Part shown: positions 24,051 to 33,194 of the stretch, piece after piece
Numbering within the stretch: position 1 is the first letter of the stretch
How the letters are laid out: every line of letters starts with the position of its first letter
Assembly: GCA_022712235.1 (NCBI GenBank)
Contig: JALAGW010000292.1
Coordinates: 1 to 35,466, forward strand
Direction: 5' to 3'
Length of the DNA: 35,466 nt
Source of the DNA: Brevundimonas sp.
GTDB lineage: Bacteria > Pseudomonadota > Alphaproteobacteria > Caulobacterales > Caulobacteraceae
The notes under the pieces: model-generated
Databases searched by the model: none
What the model was told of the DNA's origin: nothing
Seen by the model: the letters and a program-made list of their open reading frames with translations, nothing else
Made by a program: the position numbers and the translations under genes

Positions 24051-25247
24051 TCAGTCCGCCGCCCGCGCCAGCGCCGCCAAGGGGACCCGCGTCACCTGCA
24101 CGTCCTCCTTGTTGGTCGCGTAGCCGATATAGAGGGCGCCGTTCCAGACGATGCTCTTGGGGTAGTGATAGCCGGGACGCTTGTACTGGCCTTCGTAGCG
24201 CAGGGGCTGAAGTTCCCCTGCCCCGCGCAGGAGGAAGCTGCGGTCGAAGACGCGTCCGTCGTCGCTCAGGGTCACGGCCAGCGGCATCCGGGGACGGTCC
24301 GAATTGGGCGCATTGACCAGATAGGCGGTCCCGGCGGGCAGGTTGCCGGCGCTCTGCTTGGCGCGCGCGTCGGGCATATCGGTCAGGACCGGCGTGGTCC
24401 AGCTGACGCCCCGGTCGCAGCTTTCGGACGCCAGTTGGCGGAAGCTCAACTCCTCGTCGCGGAAGACCATGACGGCGCAGTCGCCGCGCTGGAACAGGCT
24501 GGGCTCGATCTCGCGGCTGAGGCGCTTTTCGTGCTCGGCCGCCGCACCGCTGGCGTCGCGCGGCAGGTTCTGCATCCGACCGGGCGTCCAGCCCGTCAGC
24601 CCCAGCGGGTCATCGGTGTAGAAGGGGCCGGCGATCATGCCGGGGCGCATGTGGAAGCCCGTCATCAGCCGACCGCCGATCATATGCGGGTCCTGTTCGA
24701 TGACGCCCTCGACCGGGCGACCATCAGCGCCCATGACGCGGCGCGGTTCGCTCCAGGTCTCGCCGTCGCGACTCAGGCGGTATTCGGCATAGCCGCCCGC
24801 GCCCGACTGAAAGCCGTCGGGCCAGACGTTGACGTAGGCCACCAGGGTCTCGCCGTCCGTCCACCAGCCCCCGCTGGAGCGCATCAGCCCGCCCTCGCCC
24901 GCATGGGCCAGGGCGACGGGGGCGCGCCAGGTCTCGCCGTCGTCGCTGACGCTGTAAGCGACCCAGGTGTCGGGCGCGTCCTCGTCACGGGCCGAGCTCT
25001 GCCACTGGGCGTAGAGCCGCCCCTTGAAGGGCATGAGCACCACGCCGTTGCTGAACCGGTCGGTCGCCTCACCCGGCGCAAAGACGGTGAAGGTCTGCGT
25101 GCCCGACGCGGGCTTCAGCCCCAGATCGGGCGCCCCCGCCTGAAACAGGCCGGGCGCCGCGCGATAGGGCGGATCGGCCGGCGCGGCGGCGATCAGGCCG
25201 ATCGCCGCCAGACCGACCAGTAAGGACAGCCCCCCCGGCCCCCTCAC
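24051..25247 (-). CDS. Secreted sialidase-like (Asp-box) protein
   Basis: A 398-residue exported protein with a signal peptide (GLSLLVGLAAIGLIAAAPA). Two Asp-boxes, SVSDDGETW and RLSRDGETW, and further blade-like repeats (VVLMPFKGRLYAQW, SIVWNGALYIGYAT) indicate the six-bladed sialidase/BNR fold. The catalytic Arg triad cannot be assigned by eye and the FRIP motif is not evident, so actual sialidase activity is uncertain. Its GTG start overlaps the stop of the upstream dehydrogenase gene as GTGA, an odd functional pairing. Palindromic repeats follow its 3' end. Confidence 0.8.
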   Translation of the reverse strand: MRGPGGLSLLVGLAAIGLIAAAPADPPYRAAPGLFQAGAPDLGLKPASGTQTFTVFAPGEATDRFSNGVVLMPFKGRLYAQWQSSARDEDAPDTWVAYSVSDDGETWRAPVALAHAGEGGLMRSSGGWWTDGETLVAYVNVWPDGFQSGAGGYAEYRLSRDGETWSEPRRVMGADGRPVEGVIEQDPHMIGGRLMTGFHMRPGMIAGPFYTDDPLGLTGWTPGRMQNLPRDASGAAAEHEKRLSREIEPSLFQRGDCAVMVFRDEELSFRQLASESCDRGVSWTTPVLTDMPDARAKQSAGNLPAGTAYLVNAPNSDRPRMPLAVTLSDDGRVFDRSFLLRGAGELQPLRYEGQYKRPGYHYPKSIVWNGALYIGYATNKEDVQVTRVPLAALARAAD

Positions 25248-26143
25248 TGCGCCAGGGTGTCCAGCCGCCCGCGCAGCATCTGGACCATGGCGGAGAAGTC
25301 CTTGCCGCCGTAGCCGAGGCCGTTGAACAGGGCGTAGAGGGCCTCCGCCTGTGCGCCCAGCGGGGTCGTGGCGCCGGCCTTGGCGGCGGCGTCCTGGGCC
25401 AGCTTCAGATCCTTCAGCATCATGGCCGTGGCGAAACCGCCTTCATACTCGCGGTTCGAGGGGGCGGTCGGGACCGGACCGGCCCAGGGGTAGTAGTTGC
25501 TGACGCTCCAGCACTGGCCCGAGGACTTGGAGGCGATCTCGAAGAAACGTTCCGGCTCCAGACCCAGCTTCTCGGCCAGGGCGATGGCCTCGCAGGTGCC
25601 GACCATGGAGATGCCCAGCAGCATGTTGTTGCAGATCTTGGCCGCCTGACCCGCGCCGTGGTCGCCGGCGCGGATGGTGATGCGGCTCATCGGGTCGAGC
25701 GCCGGTTCGACGCGGGCGAAGTCGGCCTCGTCGCAGCCGACCATGAAGGCCAGGGTGCCGGCGTCGGCGGCGGCGGTGCCGCCCGAGACGGGAGCGTCGG
25801 CGAAGGCGTAGCCCGCCTCCCGAGCCAGACCGGCGACCTTGCGGGCCGTCTCCACGTCGATGGTCGAGCAGTCCAGCAACAGGGCGCTGGTGGGGGCGGC
25901 GCCGATGATCTGTTCGGAATAGACGCTGAGGACGTGGGGCCCGGCGGGTAGCATGGTGATGACCACCTCGGCGTCCTTCACGGCCTCGGCGACCGAGGCG
26001 ACCGTGCGGCACCCGGCCTCAGCGGCGCGTTCCAGGGCGGCGGGCGACAGGTCGAAGGCGGCGACGTCATGCCCGGCCTTGGCCTGATTGGCGGCCATGC
26101 CGCCGCCCATGTTGCCGAGACCGATGAAGGCGATGCGAGTCAT
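25244..26143 (-). CDS. mmsB: 3-hydroxyisobutyrate dehydrogenase
   Basis: This enzyme oxidises 3-hydroxyisobutyrate to methylmalonate semialdehyde with NAD in valine breakdown. The 299-residue protein has the Rossmann start IAFIGLGNMGGGMAANQAKA, the substrate-binding DAPVSGGTAAADAGTLAFMVG, the catalytic lysine in GQAAKICNN (Lys169) and the C-terminal KDLKLAQDAA. These features separate it from other beta-hydroxyacid dehydrogenases reasonably well. No other valine-degradation gene is nearby. It is translationally coupled to the sialidase-like gene behind it. Confidence 0.9.
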   Translation of the reverse strand: MTRIAFIGLGNMGGGMAANQAKAGHDVAAFDLSPAALERAAEAGCRTVASVAEAVKDAEVVITMLPAGPHVLSVYSEQIIGAAPTSALLLDCSTIDVETARKVAGLAREAGYAFADAPVSGGTAAADAGTLAFMVGCDEADFARVEPALDPMSRITIRAGDHGAGQAAKICNNMLLGISMVGTCEAIALAEKLGLEPERFFEIASKSSGQCWSVSNYYPWAGPVPTAPSNREYEGGFATAMMLKDLKLAQDAAAKAGATTPLGAQAEALYALFNGLGYGGKDFSAMVQMLRGRLDTLAQ

Positions 26144-26226
26144 CTGAGGCGTTTCCCTTATGGATTTTGAGGCAGGGTTAGCCCCTCCCCGGCCGCTTCG
26201 CCAGTCACCTGTTCGACAGTTTCGGC

Positions 26227-26976
26227 TCAGGCGGGTTTTCTGAACCGCAGCATGAACTGGCTGGTCTTGCCGCGAATGGACGGGTCGAAGACATTGGCCG
26301 TGCGCGAGTCGTCGGGGCGGGCCAGCAGGTCGCTGGAGCCGTCCAGAACAAAGCCCGCCGCCTCGACCTCGCGCTGGACCTGATCCACCTCGATGCGGTG
26401 CAGGCTGTCAGGCGCATCCGGCCCGGCGCCCGCCGCCGCATCATGGTCGATGACGACATAGAGGCCGCCGGGCTTCAGGGCCTTGAAGGCTGCGGCGTTG
26501 ACCTTGGCCGCCGTGTCCGTGGCGAAGGGCTTGAGGTGAAGGTCGTGATAGTTCTGGGCGGTGAAGATCAGGTCGAGACCCTCGGGCCATTCCGGCGCGC
26601 CGATGGGCGAGCGGACGCCGTCCACATTATCCAGGGCGTCAGCGGCGGCCAGGGCCTCGCCGTAGCTGGCCTGGAAGCCGATGAACTCGGCCGGTTGCCA
26701 GGCCGTGACGTGACCGTCAGGCCCGACAGCGGCGGAGAACAGGCGAGTGAAATAGCCCCCGCCGATGATCATGTCGCCGATCTTCTGACCCGGCTTCACC
26801 TCGGCGAAGGCCAGGGTCTCGGCGGCGTGTCGAGCCGTGTCGCGCGCCCGGTCCTCGGTCGTGCGGACGGGGCTGGCCAGGGCGGATTCATAGGCGGCGG
26901 GCGCCGTCTGGGCCGAGACGACCGGCGCGGTCGCCGCCAGAGCGGCGGCGATGAGGACAGAAAGGAAGGGACGCAC
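26227..26976 (-). CDS. Exported class I methyltransferase-fold protein (copy 1)
   Basis: A 249-residue protein with a cleavable signal peptide (MRPFLSVLIAAALAATAPVVSAQ). The fold is that of a SAM-dependent methyltransferase, with a motif I region KPGQKIGDMIIGGGYFTRLF whose usual acidic/Gly pattern is altered, then LDLIFTAQNYHDLHL, KALKPGGLYVVIDH and a C-terminal strand QFMLRFRKP. GTG at 26974-26976 with GGAGGAG six bases upstream decides the start; the longer frame would place the signal inside the protein. It is a tandem paralogue of the gene at 27005. Export to a compartment without SAM makes the enzymatic role unclear. Confidence 0.82.
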   Translation of the reverse strand: MRPFLSVLIAAALAATAPVVSAQTAPAAYESALASPVRTTEDRARDTARHAAETLAFAEVKPGQKIGDMIIGGGYFTRLFSAAVGPDGHVTAWQPAEFIGFQASYGEALAAADALDNVDGVRSPIGAPEWPEGLDLIFTAQNYHDLHLKPFATDTAAKVNAAAFKALKPGGLYVVIDHDAAAGAGPDAPDSLHRIEVDQVQREVEAAGFVLDGSSDLLARPDDSRTANVFDPSIRGKTSQFMLRFRKPA

Positions 26977-27004
26977 GGCAACTCCTCCTGTAATTTCAGC
27001 CGGT

Positions 27005-27748
27005 TCAGCCCGGCTTGCGGAAGCGATAGACGAACTGGTCGGTCTTGCCGCGAATGGCCTCGTCAAAGACGTTCAAGCTGTGGTCGTCGGCGGGATTGGC
27101 GACGGCCGAGGTCTCGCCGTCGAAGACGAAGCCGGCGGTCTCGACCTCGCGGCGCAACTGGGCGCCTTCGATGCGGTGCAGGGTCTCCACCGCCGTGTTG
27201 CCGGCGCCGGGGGCGGCCTGGTGGTCGATGACCACGAACAGGCCGCCGGGCTTCAGCGCCTTGAAGATGTCGGCGTTCATTTTCGTCACATCCACGCCGA
27301 ACCGGGGGATGTGGAAGTCGTGGTATTCCTGGCTCATGAAGACCAGATCCAGCGGCTGATCGAAGGTCATGGCGTCCAGGTCGCCGTTGACGCGGCTGAC
27401 ATTGGGATAGGCGGCGACCAGGGCGTCGGCGCGCGGGTTTTCACGCTCGGCGGTCTTGTTCGGCACGAAGGCGTAAACGTGGCCGCCCTCGCCCACGACG
27501 CGGGCGAACAGACGCGTGAAATAACCGGCGCCGGGGCGGATGTCGGCGATCTTCTGACCCGGCCGCACCTGGGCGAAGGCCAGCATCTCGGCCGGATGGC
27601 GCAGAGGGTCGCGCGCGACCTCGTCGGCGGGGCGCAGGGTGTCGGCGACGGCGCTCTGATAGGCGGCGGACGGTGCGGTCTGGGCCAGAACCGGCGATGC
27701 GGCGGCGACCAGGGCCGACAGGGCGGCGGCGAGCAGACGGGACTTCAT
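27005..27748 (-). CDS. Exported class I methyltransferase-fold protein (copy 2)
   Basis: A 247-residue paralogue of the next gene downstream, with signal peptide MKSRLLAAALSALVAAASPVLAQ. Motif I reads PGQKIADIRPGAGYFTRLF, closer to the methyltransferase consensus than copy 1, followed by LDLVFMSQEYHDFHI, FKALKPGGLFVVIDH and DQFVYRFRKP. ATG 27746-27748 has GGAGG five bases upstream. Copy 1 begins 28 bp downstream, so both are likely cotranscribed, and the similar C-termini (IRGKT-QF-RFRKP) show a duplication. Confidence 0.83.
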   Translation of the reverse strand: MKSRLLAAALSALVAAASPVLAQTAPSAAYQSAVADTLRPADEVARDPLRHPAEMLAFAQVRPGQKIADIRPGAGYFTRLFARVVGEGGHVYAFVPNKTAERENPRADALVAAYPNVSRVNGDLDAMTFDQPLDLVFMSQEYHDFHIPRFGVDVTKMNADIFKALKPGGLFVVIDHQAAPGAGNTAVETLHRIEGAQLRREVETAGFVFDGETSAVANPADDHSLNVFDEAIRGKTDQFVYRFRKPG

Positions 27749-27787
27749 GGGAACCTCCGAAACAGCTGGCCGCATAAGGCGCGTGCA

Positions 27788-27811
27788 AGAGGCGACTGGC
27801 AAGCCGCCTCT
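27788..27811 (-). terminator. Hairpin between gor and the methyltransferase pair
   Basis: AGAGGCG (27788-27794) pairs with CGCCTCT (27805-27811). No T-tract follows on the minus strand, so it may be only an mRNA-stabilising hairpin. Confidence 0.35.
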
Positions 27812-27822
27812 CACCATGAAGA

Positions 27823-29205
27823 TCAGCCCGCCATCGCTGACGGCGACTGCTTCTCCTTCAGCGTGACCAGTTCCTCGGCCATGGTCGGGTGGACGGCGCA
27901 GGTGGCGTCCCACTGGGCCTTGGTCAGACCCGCCTTCACGGCGATGGCCGCCAGCTGGATCATCTCCGGGCTTTCCGGACCGACGATGTGGACGCCGACA
28001 ACGCGCTGACTGTCGGCGTCGACCACCAGCTTCATCAGCACCCGCTCGTCCGAGCCGGTGAAGGCGTATTTCATCGGGCGGAAGCGGGTGACATAGACGT
28101 CCACCTCGCCCGGACAGGCGCGGCGAGCCTCGGCCTCGGTCAAACCGACGACGCCGACCGGCGGCTGGCTGAAGACGGCGGTGGCGACGGCTTCGTAGTC
28201 GAAGTGCTGCGGATTGTTCCTGAAGACCGTCTCGTGGAAGGCGACAGCCTCGCGGATGGCGACCGGGGTCAGGTTCATCCGGTCGGTCACGTCGCCGATG
28301 GCCCAGATGTTGTCAGCCGAGGTCTTGGAATAGGGATCGACGGCGATGGCGCCCTCGTCGTTCAGCTCGACGCCGGCGTTCTCAAGCCCCAGCCCCTTGA
28401 CGTAGGGGACACGGCCGGTGGCGAACATGACCACGTCAGTTTCCAGCGTCATGCCGTTGCCGAGGTGGCTGACCAGACCCGTCTCGGTCTTCTCGATCGA
28501 CGTGTGCTGGCAGCCCAGGATGACCTTGATGCCGCGCTTCTCGATCTCGCCCGCCAGATGGGCGCGCACGTCGTCGTCGAAGCCGCGCAGGATGTTCGGG
28601 CCGCGATAGATCAGGGTCGTCTCGACGCCCAGACCGGCGAAGATACCCGCGAATTCGACCGCGATATAGCCGCCGCCGGCGATCAGGATGCGCTTGGGCA
28701 GTTCCGGCAGGTGGAAGGCTTCTTCGGACGTTATGGCGTGCTCGACGCCGGGCAGGGCCTCGGGCTTCCACGGACGTCCGCCGGTGGCGATCAGGATCTT
28801 CTCGGCGGTGAAGGTCTGGTTCTTGCCGACGATCTCGACCGTGTGGGCGTCCTTCATCACGGCGCGGCCGTGGACCAGATCGACGCCCGCCTTGCCCAGG
28901 TTGGCGGCGTAGATGCCCGACAGGCGGGCGATCTCGACGTCCTTGGCCTGCAGGAAGGTCGGCCAGTCGAATTTCGCATTTTCGAACGACCAGCCGTAGC
29001 CCTCTGCGATCTCCAGCGCGTGGCTGACTTCCGAGGCCATGACCATGAACTTCTTGGGCACGCAGCCGCGGATGACGCAGGTGCCGCCGACCCGATACTC
29101 CTCGGCCACGGCCACCTTCTTGCCGCCCAGAGCGGTCAGGCGCGCGGCGCGCACCCCGCCCGAACCGGCGCCGATGACGAAGAGGTCGTAGTCGTATTGG
29201 GTCAT
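27823..29205 (-). CDS. gor: Glutathione-disulfide reductase
   Basis: This FAD enzyme reduces glutathione disulfide with NADPH in the cytoplasm. The 460-residue protein has the FAD-binding YDLFVIGAGSGGVRAARL, the redox disulfide GGTCVIRGCVPKK (Cys43/Cys48), the second dinucleotide site ILIAGGGYIAVEFAG, AIGDVTDRMNLTPVA, and the catalytic C-terminal HPTMAEE. ATG 29203-29205 is chosen with GGAG eight bases upstream. The upstream region carries a leader motif shared with ribE. Arginines near IYRGPNILRGFDDD fit NADPH preference. Confidence 0.95.
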   Translation of the reverse strand: MTQYDYDLFVIGAGSGGVRAARLTALGGKKVAVAEEYRVGGTCVIRGCVPKKFMVMASEVSHALEIAEGYGWSFENAKFDWPTFLQAKDVEIARLSGIYAANLGKAGVDLVHGRAVMKDAHTVEIVGKNQTFTAEKILIATGGRPWKPEALPGVEHAITSEEAFHLPELPKRILIAGGGYIAVEFAGIFAGLGVETTLIYRGPNILRGFDDDVRAHLAGEIEKRGIKVILGCQHTSIEKTETGLVSHLGNGMTLETDVVMFATGRVPYVKGLGLENAGVELNDEGAIAVDPYSKTSADNIWAIGDVTDRMNLTPVAIREAVAFHETVFRNNPQHFDYEAVATAVFSQPPVGVVGLTEAEARRACPGEVDVYVTRFRPMKYAFTGSDERVLMKLVVDADSQRVVGVHIVGPESPEMIQLAAIAVKAGLTKAQWDATCAVHPTMAEELVTLKEKQSPSAMAG

Positions 29206-29220
29206 CGGGGGCTCCGGGAT

Positions 29221-29262
29221 CGGACTCGAAAAAACAGAGCCCAATTCGTCTGAATAGTCTGC
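29221..29262 (-). promoter_or_regulatory. Leader motif of gor, shared with ribE
   Basis: Read leftward, two AGAC-type 9-mers (AGACTATTC, AGACGAATT) precede GGGCTCTG, six T and GTCCGA. The same ungapped arrangement stands before ribE at 18718-18758. It ends 16 bp before the gor start, just upstream of the GGAG ribosome binding site. Confidence 0.5.
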
Positions 29263-29459
29263 AATTCGTGCGGCCGAACCGCAGCGCTAACCCGACTTAG
29301 GCGCCGGGGCTCGAGGGGGCAAGGCGGAAGGACGGCATCCCGGAAAGGAGGTCGGAACGGCAGGCGGACACCCGGTCGCGCCGACGCCTGTCAACTCTTC
29401 TGGCGGACAGCGTTCGGTGATACCCTATCCAGCCGATATGTATGTCGTGAGGGCCGTTG

Positions 29460-30413
29460 ATGATCGCCGCCATTCTTGCTCTTGCGCTCAGCGTCGGCGC
29501 GCCTTCGGATCAGACATCTACGCAACCCGTTTCGCCGAGCCGCGAGGATCAAGCGGTTCGCCTGGAAGACATCCAGGTCACCGGACGACGCCTTGACAGT
29601 CTTATCGAGAGTTTTGTCGGCGAGGTCGCGGCGCCCAATCGAGGGCGCGGCATTGCGCGCTGGGATCGCAGCGTCTGCGTGGGAGCCGTCAACCTTCGCC
29701 GCGACGTTGCGCAATACCTGGTCGATCGCGTCTCGACCGTGGCCGAAGATCAAGGCCTGAACGCCGGAGATCCGGGCTGCGCGCCCAATCTGCTGATCGT
29801 CGGGACGGCCGACGGAGACGCCTTTGCGCGAGAGCTGGTCGGAAAACGCCGCCGCACGCTGCGCATGGGCGGCACGGGTATGGATCGCGGCGCCGCAGCC
29901 TTGAGAGATTTCCAGGACGCCAGCCGTCCCGTTCGCTGGTGGCAGATCAGCATGCCGACAGACTCTGAAACAGGTCAGCGTGCGATCCGGCTTCCGGGCG
30001 AATGCACCAACGCATGCTCAGGGCCGATGAACTATGCTCCGGTGATAAACGTCGCCTCCGCTTCACGCCTGTCGACCCAGATCATCGACAACATCTTTCG
30101 CGCCATCGTCGTCGTGGACGTCACCAAGATGGGCGGCGTCAATTCAGCCCAACTGGCGGACTACATCGCCATGGTGTCGCTGGCGCAGATCGACCCGAAT
30201 GCGGACACCAGCGCCTATGCGTCGATCCTCAACGTGTTCAGCGACCCGAACAGCGCCGCCTCTCTGACCGAGTGGGACAAGGCCTATCTTGAAGGTCTCT
30301 ACGACGCGCAACGCACCCAAAAGAACCTGCGCGCCGGCACGACAGAGATCGAATCCTCCATCCGCCGGGCGCATTCCCGTCTGGCCGCTGAGCCCGAGAC
30401 GACTACGGATTGA
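29460..30413 (+). CDS. Exported protein of unknown function
   Basis: A 317-residue protein with a short hydrophobic N-terminus (MIAAILALALSVG region) suggesting export. Conserved-looking blocks are DIQVTGRRLDSLIESFVGEV, RWDRSVCVGAVNLRRDVAQY, GMDRGAAALRDF, SRPVRWWQISMP and EWDKAYLEGLYDAQRT. I do not recognise a named family, though similar hypothetical proteins occur in Caulobacterales and Sphingomonadales. Three cysteines near residues 110-185 could form disulfides. The start ATG 29460 has GAGGG nine bases upstream. Its 3' end overlaps the convergent rpiA by 11 bp. Confidence 0.72.
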   Translation: MIAAILALALSVGAPSDQTSTQPVSPSREDQAVRLEDIQVTGRRLDSLIESFVGEVAAPNRGRGIARWDRSVCVGAVNLRRDVAQYLVDRVSTVAEDQGLNAGDPGCAPNLLIVGTADGDAFARELVGKRRRTLRMGGTGMDRGAAALRDFQDASRPVRWWQISMPTDSETGQRAIRLPGECTNACSGPMNYAPVINVASASRLSTQIIDNIFRAIVVVDVTKMGGVNSAQLADYIAMVSLAQIDPNADTSAYASILNVFSDPNSAASLTEWDKAYLEGLYDAQRTQKNLRAGTTEIESSIRRAHSRLAAEPETTTD

Positions 30414-31086
30414 TCGTCTCGAAGCCTTCGTCCGTGCCGATGATGGCCAGGTCGGTAAGGTCGAGGAAGAGGCCGTGTTCGACCACGCCGGTCAGGCTCT
30501 TGAGATCGGCGGCGAGGCGGGCGGGGTCCGCGATCAGCTTGCAAGCCGCGTCATAGATCAGGTTGCCGCCGTCGGTGCGGACCAGGCCGCGCTCGGCCTG
30601 ACGGACACGGGCGGGCATGGGGATGTCGTGGTCGGCCAGGACGTCGGCGATGCGGTTAGCGGTCGTCTTGTGGCCGAAGGCGACGACCTCGATCGGCAGG
30701 GGGAAGGTTCCCAGGGCGGAAACGACCTTGGCCGCATCAGCGATGCAGATGCAGCGGGCGGACGCCTCCCACACCAGCTTTTCGCGCAGCAAGGCCGCGC
30801 CGCCGCCCTTGATCAGGGCCAGGCCGGGGCCGATCTCGTCGGCGCCGTCGACCGTCAGGTCGATGCGGGGGGTGTCCTCCAGCGTCGACAGGGTCAGGCC
30901 CAGTTCGCGCGCCAGATCAGCGGTGCGCTCGGACGTCGGGACGCAGCGCAGGTTCGGCAGGTTGCGCGCCGCCAGAGCCTTGACGAACCAAGCGGCGGTG
31001 GAGCCGGTGCCGAGCCCGACGACCATGCCGGCCTCGACATGGGCGGCGGCGGCTTCGCCGGCGTTCTTCTTCTGCAGGTCGCTCAT
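30403..31086 (-). CDS. rpiA: Ribose-5-phosphate isomerase A
   Basis: RpiA interconverts ribose 5-phosphate and ribulose 5-phosphate, supplying the RibB substrate and nucleotides. The 227-residue protein has the phosphate loop [14 protein letters not shown], the catalytic [12 protein letters not shown] followed by [13 protein letters not shown], and the C-terminal [10 protein letters not shown]. The ATG overlaps the glmU stop by four bases (31083-31086), so the two are coupled. The 3' end overlaps the exported unknown by 11 bp tail to tail. Confidence 0.96.
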   Translation of the reverse strand: MSDLQKKNAGEAAAAHVEAGMVVGLGTGSTAAWFVKALAARNLPNLRCVPTSERTADLARELGLTLSTLEDTPRIDLTVDGADEIGPGLALIKGGGAALLREKLVWEASARCICIADAAKVVSALGTFPLPIEVVAFGHKTTANRIADVLADHDIPMPARVRQAERGLVRTDGGNLIYDAACKLIADPARLAADLKSLTGVVEHGLFLDLTDLAIIGTDEGFETINP

Positions 31087-32432
31087 TTCGCTGCCTTCTT
31101 TGCGCGCATCGTTTGCATAAAGCGGGCGGCCCAGCCCGACTTCGTCGTCTGTTCGGCGCGGCCGAGCGCCAGATCGCCCGGCGCGACATCCTTCGTCACC
31201 ACCGAGCCGGAGCCGACCATGGCGCCCGCGCCGATGGTGACGGGCGCGACCAGCGAGGAGTTGGAGCCGACGAAGGCCCCCTCTCCCACCGTGGTGCGGT
31301 GTTTGAAGAAGCCGTCGTAGTTACAGAAGATGGTTCCCGCGCCGATGTTGGCCTTCGCGCCGACATGGCCGTCACCGAGATAGGCCAGATGGTTGGCCTT
31401 GGCGCCCGCGTCCATGCGGACGTTCTTGACCTCGACGAAGTTGCCGATCTTGACGCCCTCGCCCAGGTCCGCGCCGGGACGCAGGCGGGCGTAGGGGCCG
31501 ACTTCGGCCTTGGCGGCGACCTTGGCGCCTTCGATATGGCTGAAGCTGCGGATGCGCGCGCCCTCGGCCACCACCGCGCCGGGGCCGAAGACGACGAAGG
31601 GCTCGATGGTCGCGCCCGCGCCGACAGCCGTGTCCCAGGCGAAGTGGACGGTGTCGGGGGCGCTCATGGTCACGCCCTGCGCCAGAAAATGCTCGCGCTG
31701 GGTCTTCTGGAACAGAGCCTCGGCCTGAGCCAGTTCGCCTTGCGCGTTGACGCCCATGACGGAGTCCTCGGCGGCGAAGACGGCGCGGGTCGGGGCACCG
31801 CGCTTGCGGGCCAGCTCGACCACGTCGGTCAGGTAGTATTCGCCCTTGGCGTTGTCGTTCTTCACCTCGGCCAGCAGGTCGAACAGCAGGCCGACCGGGG
31901 CCGCCATGACGCCGGAGTTGCAGGCGGTGACGGCCAGAACCTCGGGCGAGGCCTCCTTGGCCTCGGTGATGGCCAGAAGGTCGTCGCCCTGAAGGATCAG
32001 ACGGCCGTAGGCGCCGGGGTCGCGGGCCTCGAAGCCGATGACGGTGACGCCTTCATGAGCGTCAGCGAAGACCGGCTCGATGTCGGCGGCCTTCAACAGG
32101 GGCACGTCGCCGTAGGTCACAACCACATGGCCGACGAAGTCGCCCAGAACAGCCTCGGCGGCGCGAACGGCGTGGCCAGTGCCGAGCGGCGGGTCCTGAA
32201 CGGCGATGGAGTCCTGACCCAGACGTTTTTCGACATGGGCGCGGACTTCGGGCGAATGGGAGCCGACCACGACCACGATACGCTCGCAGCCCAGGGCCTC
32301 CGCCGCGTCGATGGCGTGGTCCAGCATGGCGCGCTGGCCCACCGGATGCAGGACCTTGGGCAGGGGGGACTTCATCCGCGTGCCCTGGCCGGCGGCGAGG
32401 ATGATGGCGGCGCGAGGATGTGGTGCGGTCAT
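31083..32432 (-). CDS. glmU: Bifunctional GlmU (uridyltransferase / glucosamine-1-phosphate acetyltransferase)
   Basis: GlmU makes UDP-N-acetylglucosamine for peptidoglycan and lipid A. The 449-residue protein has the N-terminal nucleotidyltransferase signature [16 protein letters not shown], then PLGTGHAV and VTYGDVPLL, and a C-terminal left-handed beta-helix with hexapeptide repeats ([41 protein letters not shown]) carrying the acetyltransferase residues. Length is slightly under the usual 456. It is followed by rpiA with a four-base overlap and diverges from gph. Confidence 0.97.
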   Translation of the reverse strand: MTAPHPRAAIILAAGQGTRMKSPLPKVLHPVGQRAMLDHAIDAAEALGCERIVVVVGSHSPEVRAHVEKRLGQDSIAVQDPPLGTGHAVRAAEAVLGDFVGHVVVTYGDVPLLKAADIEPVFADAHEGVTVIGFEARDPGAYGRLILQGDDLLAITEAKEASPEVLAVTACNSGVMAAPVGLLFDLLAEVKNDNAKGEYYLTDVVELARKRGAPTRAVFAAEDSVMGVNAQGELAQAEALFQKTQREHFLAQGVTMSAPDTVHFAWDTAVGAGATIEPFVVFGPGAVVAEGARIRSFSHIEGAKVAAKAEVGPYARLRPGADLGEGVKIGNFVEVKNVRMDAGAKANHLAYLGDGHVGAKANIGAGTIFCNYDGFFKHRTTVGEGAFVGSNSSLVAPVTIGAGAMVGSGSVVTKDVAPGDLALGRAEQTTKSGWAARFMQTMRAKKAAK

Positions 32433-32504
32433 GAATCGATCCGGCGGCTTGTCGTCCTGCGCGATCTAGCCCATTGCCGGGGTCTGCGCGAGCCGGGAGA
32501 CGAC

Positions 32505-33194
32505 ATGAGCACTGAACGCGATCTGGAAGGCTGGACCATCGCCTTCGACCTGGACGGCACCCTGGTGGACTCGGCGCCCGACCTGATCGGCACGCTGAAC
32601 CGAATGCTGGCGCAGTACGAGCTGCCGTCCGTGCCCATGTCCTCGGCCCGGCATCTGGTCGGGCATGGGGCCATGGCCCTGCTGCGTCACGGCTTCATGG
32701 AGGCGGGCGCCGTCTGGGACGAGGCCCACGCCCCCGGCCTGTTCGAGCGCTTCATCGAAGACTATCTGGCCCATATCGCCGACGAGAGCGCCGTGTTTGA
32801 CGGCGTGGTCCCCGCGCTGGAGCGGCTGGCCGCGCGCGGCGCCATCCTGTGCGTCGCCACCAACAAGCGCACCGACCTGTCGGTCGCCCTGATCGAGGCG
32901 CTGGACCTGACCAAGCATTTCGCCTTCATCGCCGGGCCAGACGCGGTATCGGCCCGCAAGCCCAGCGGCGCCCATATTCATGAGGCGGTGCGGAAGGCCG
33001 GCGGCGATCCCGCGCGCTGCGTCATGGTCGGCGACAGCACCACGGACACCAGGGCGGCCAAGGATGCGGGCGTGGCCTGCATCGTCGTCGGATTCGGCTA
33101 CAACGACGTGCCGCGCGAGGAGTTGGGCGGTGATGTGGTGATCGACCACTACGACGGCTTCGAGGCCGCGTTGGCCGAGGTGATGGGCGCGTGA
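32505..33194 (+). CDS. gph: Phosphoglycolate phosphatase (HAD superfamily)
   Basis: Gph dephosphorylates 2-phosphoglycolate. The 229-residue HAD protein has motif I FDLDGTLVDSAPDL (nucleophile Asp in DLDGT), motif II ATNKRT, and motif III/IV KPSGAHIHEA with MVGDSTTDTRAAKDAG. The open frame extends far upstream antisense to glmU, so the start is placed at ATG 32505 with GGGAGA six bases upstream, giving normal family length. Its stop overlaps the next start (GTGA). Other HAD phosphatases cannot be fully excluded. Confidence 0.93.
   Translation: MSTERDLEGWTIAFDLDGTLVDSAPDLIGTLNRMLAQYELPSVPMSSARHLVGHGAMALLRHGFMEAGAVWDEAHAPGLFERFIEDYLAHIADESAVFDGVVPALERLAARGAILCVATNKRTDLSVALIEALDLTKHFAFIAGPDAVSARKPSGAHIHEAVRKAGGDPARCVMVGDSTTDTRAAKDAGVACIVVGFGYNDVPREELGGDVVIDHYDGFEAALAEVMGA

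Noticed and set aside
30403-30413. Tail-to-tail 11-bp overlap of rpiA and the exported unknown
   Set aside because: Short convergent overlaps are common in compact genomes and need no special explanation.
31113-32504. Extension of the gph frame far upstream
   Set aside because: It is antisense to glmU and has no HAD similarity; the ribosome binding site and family length place the start at 32505.
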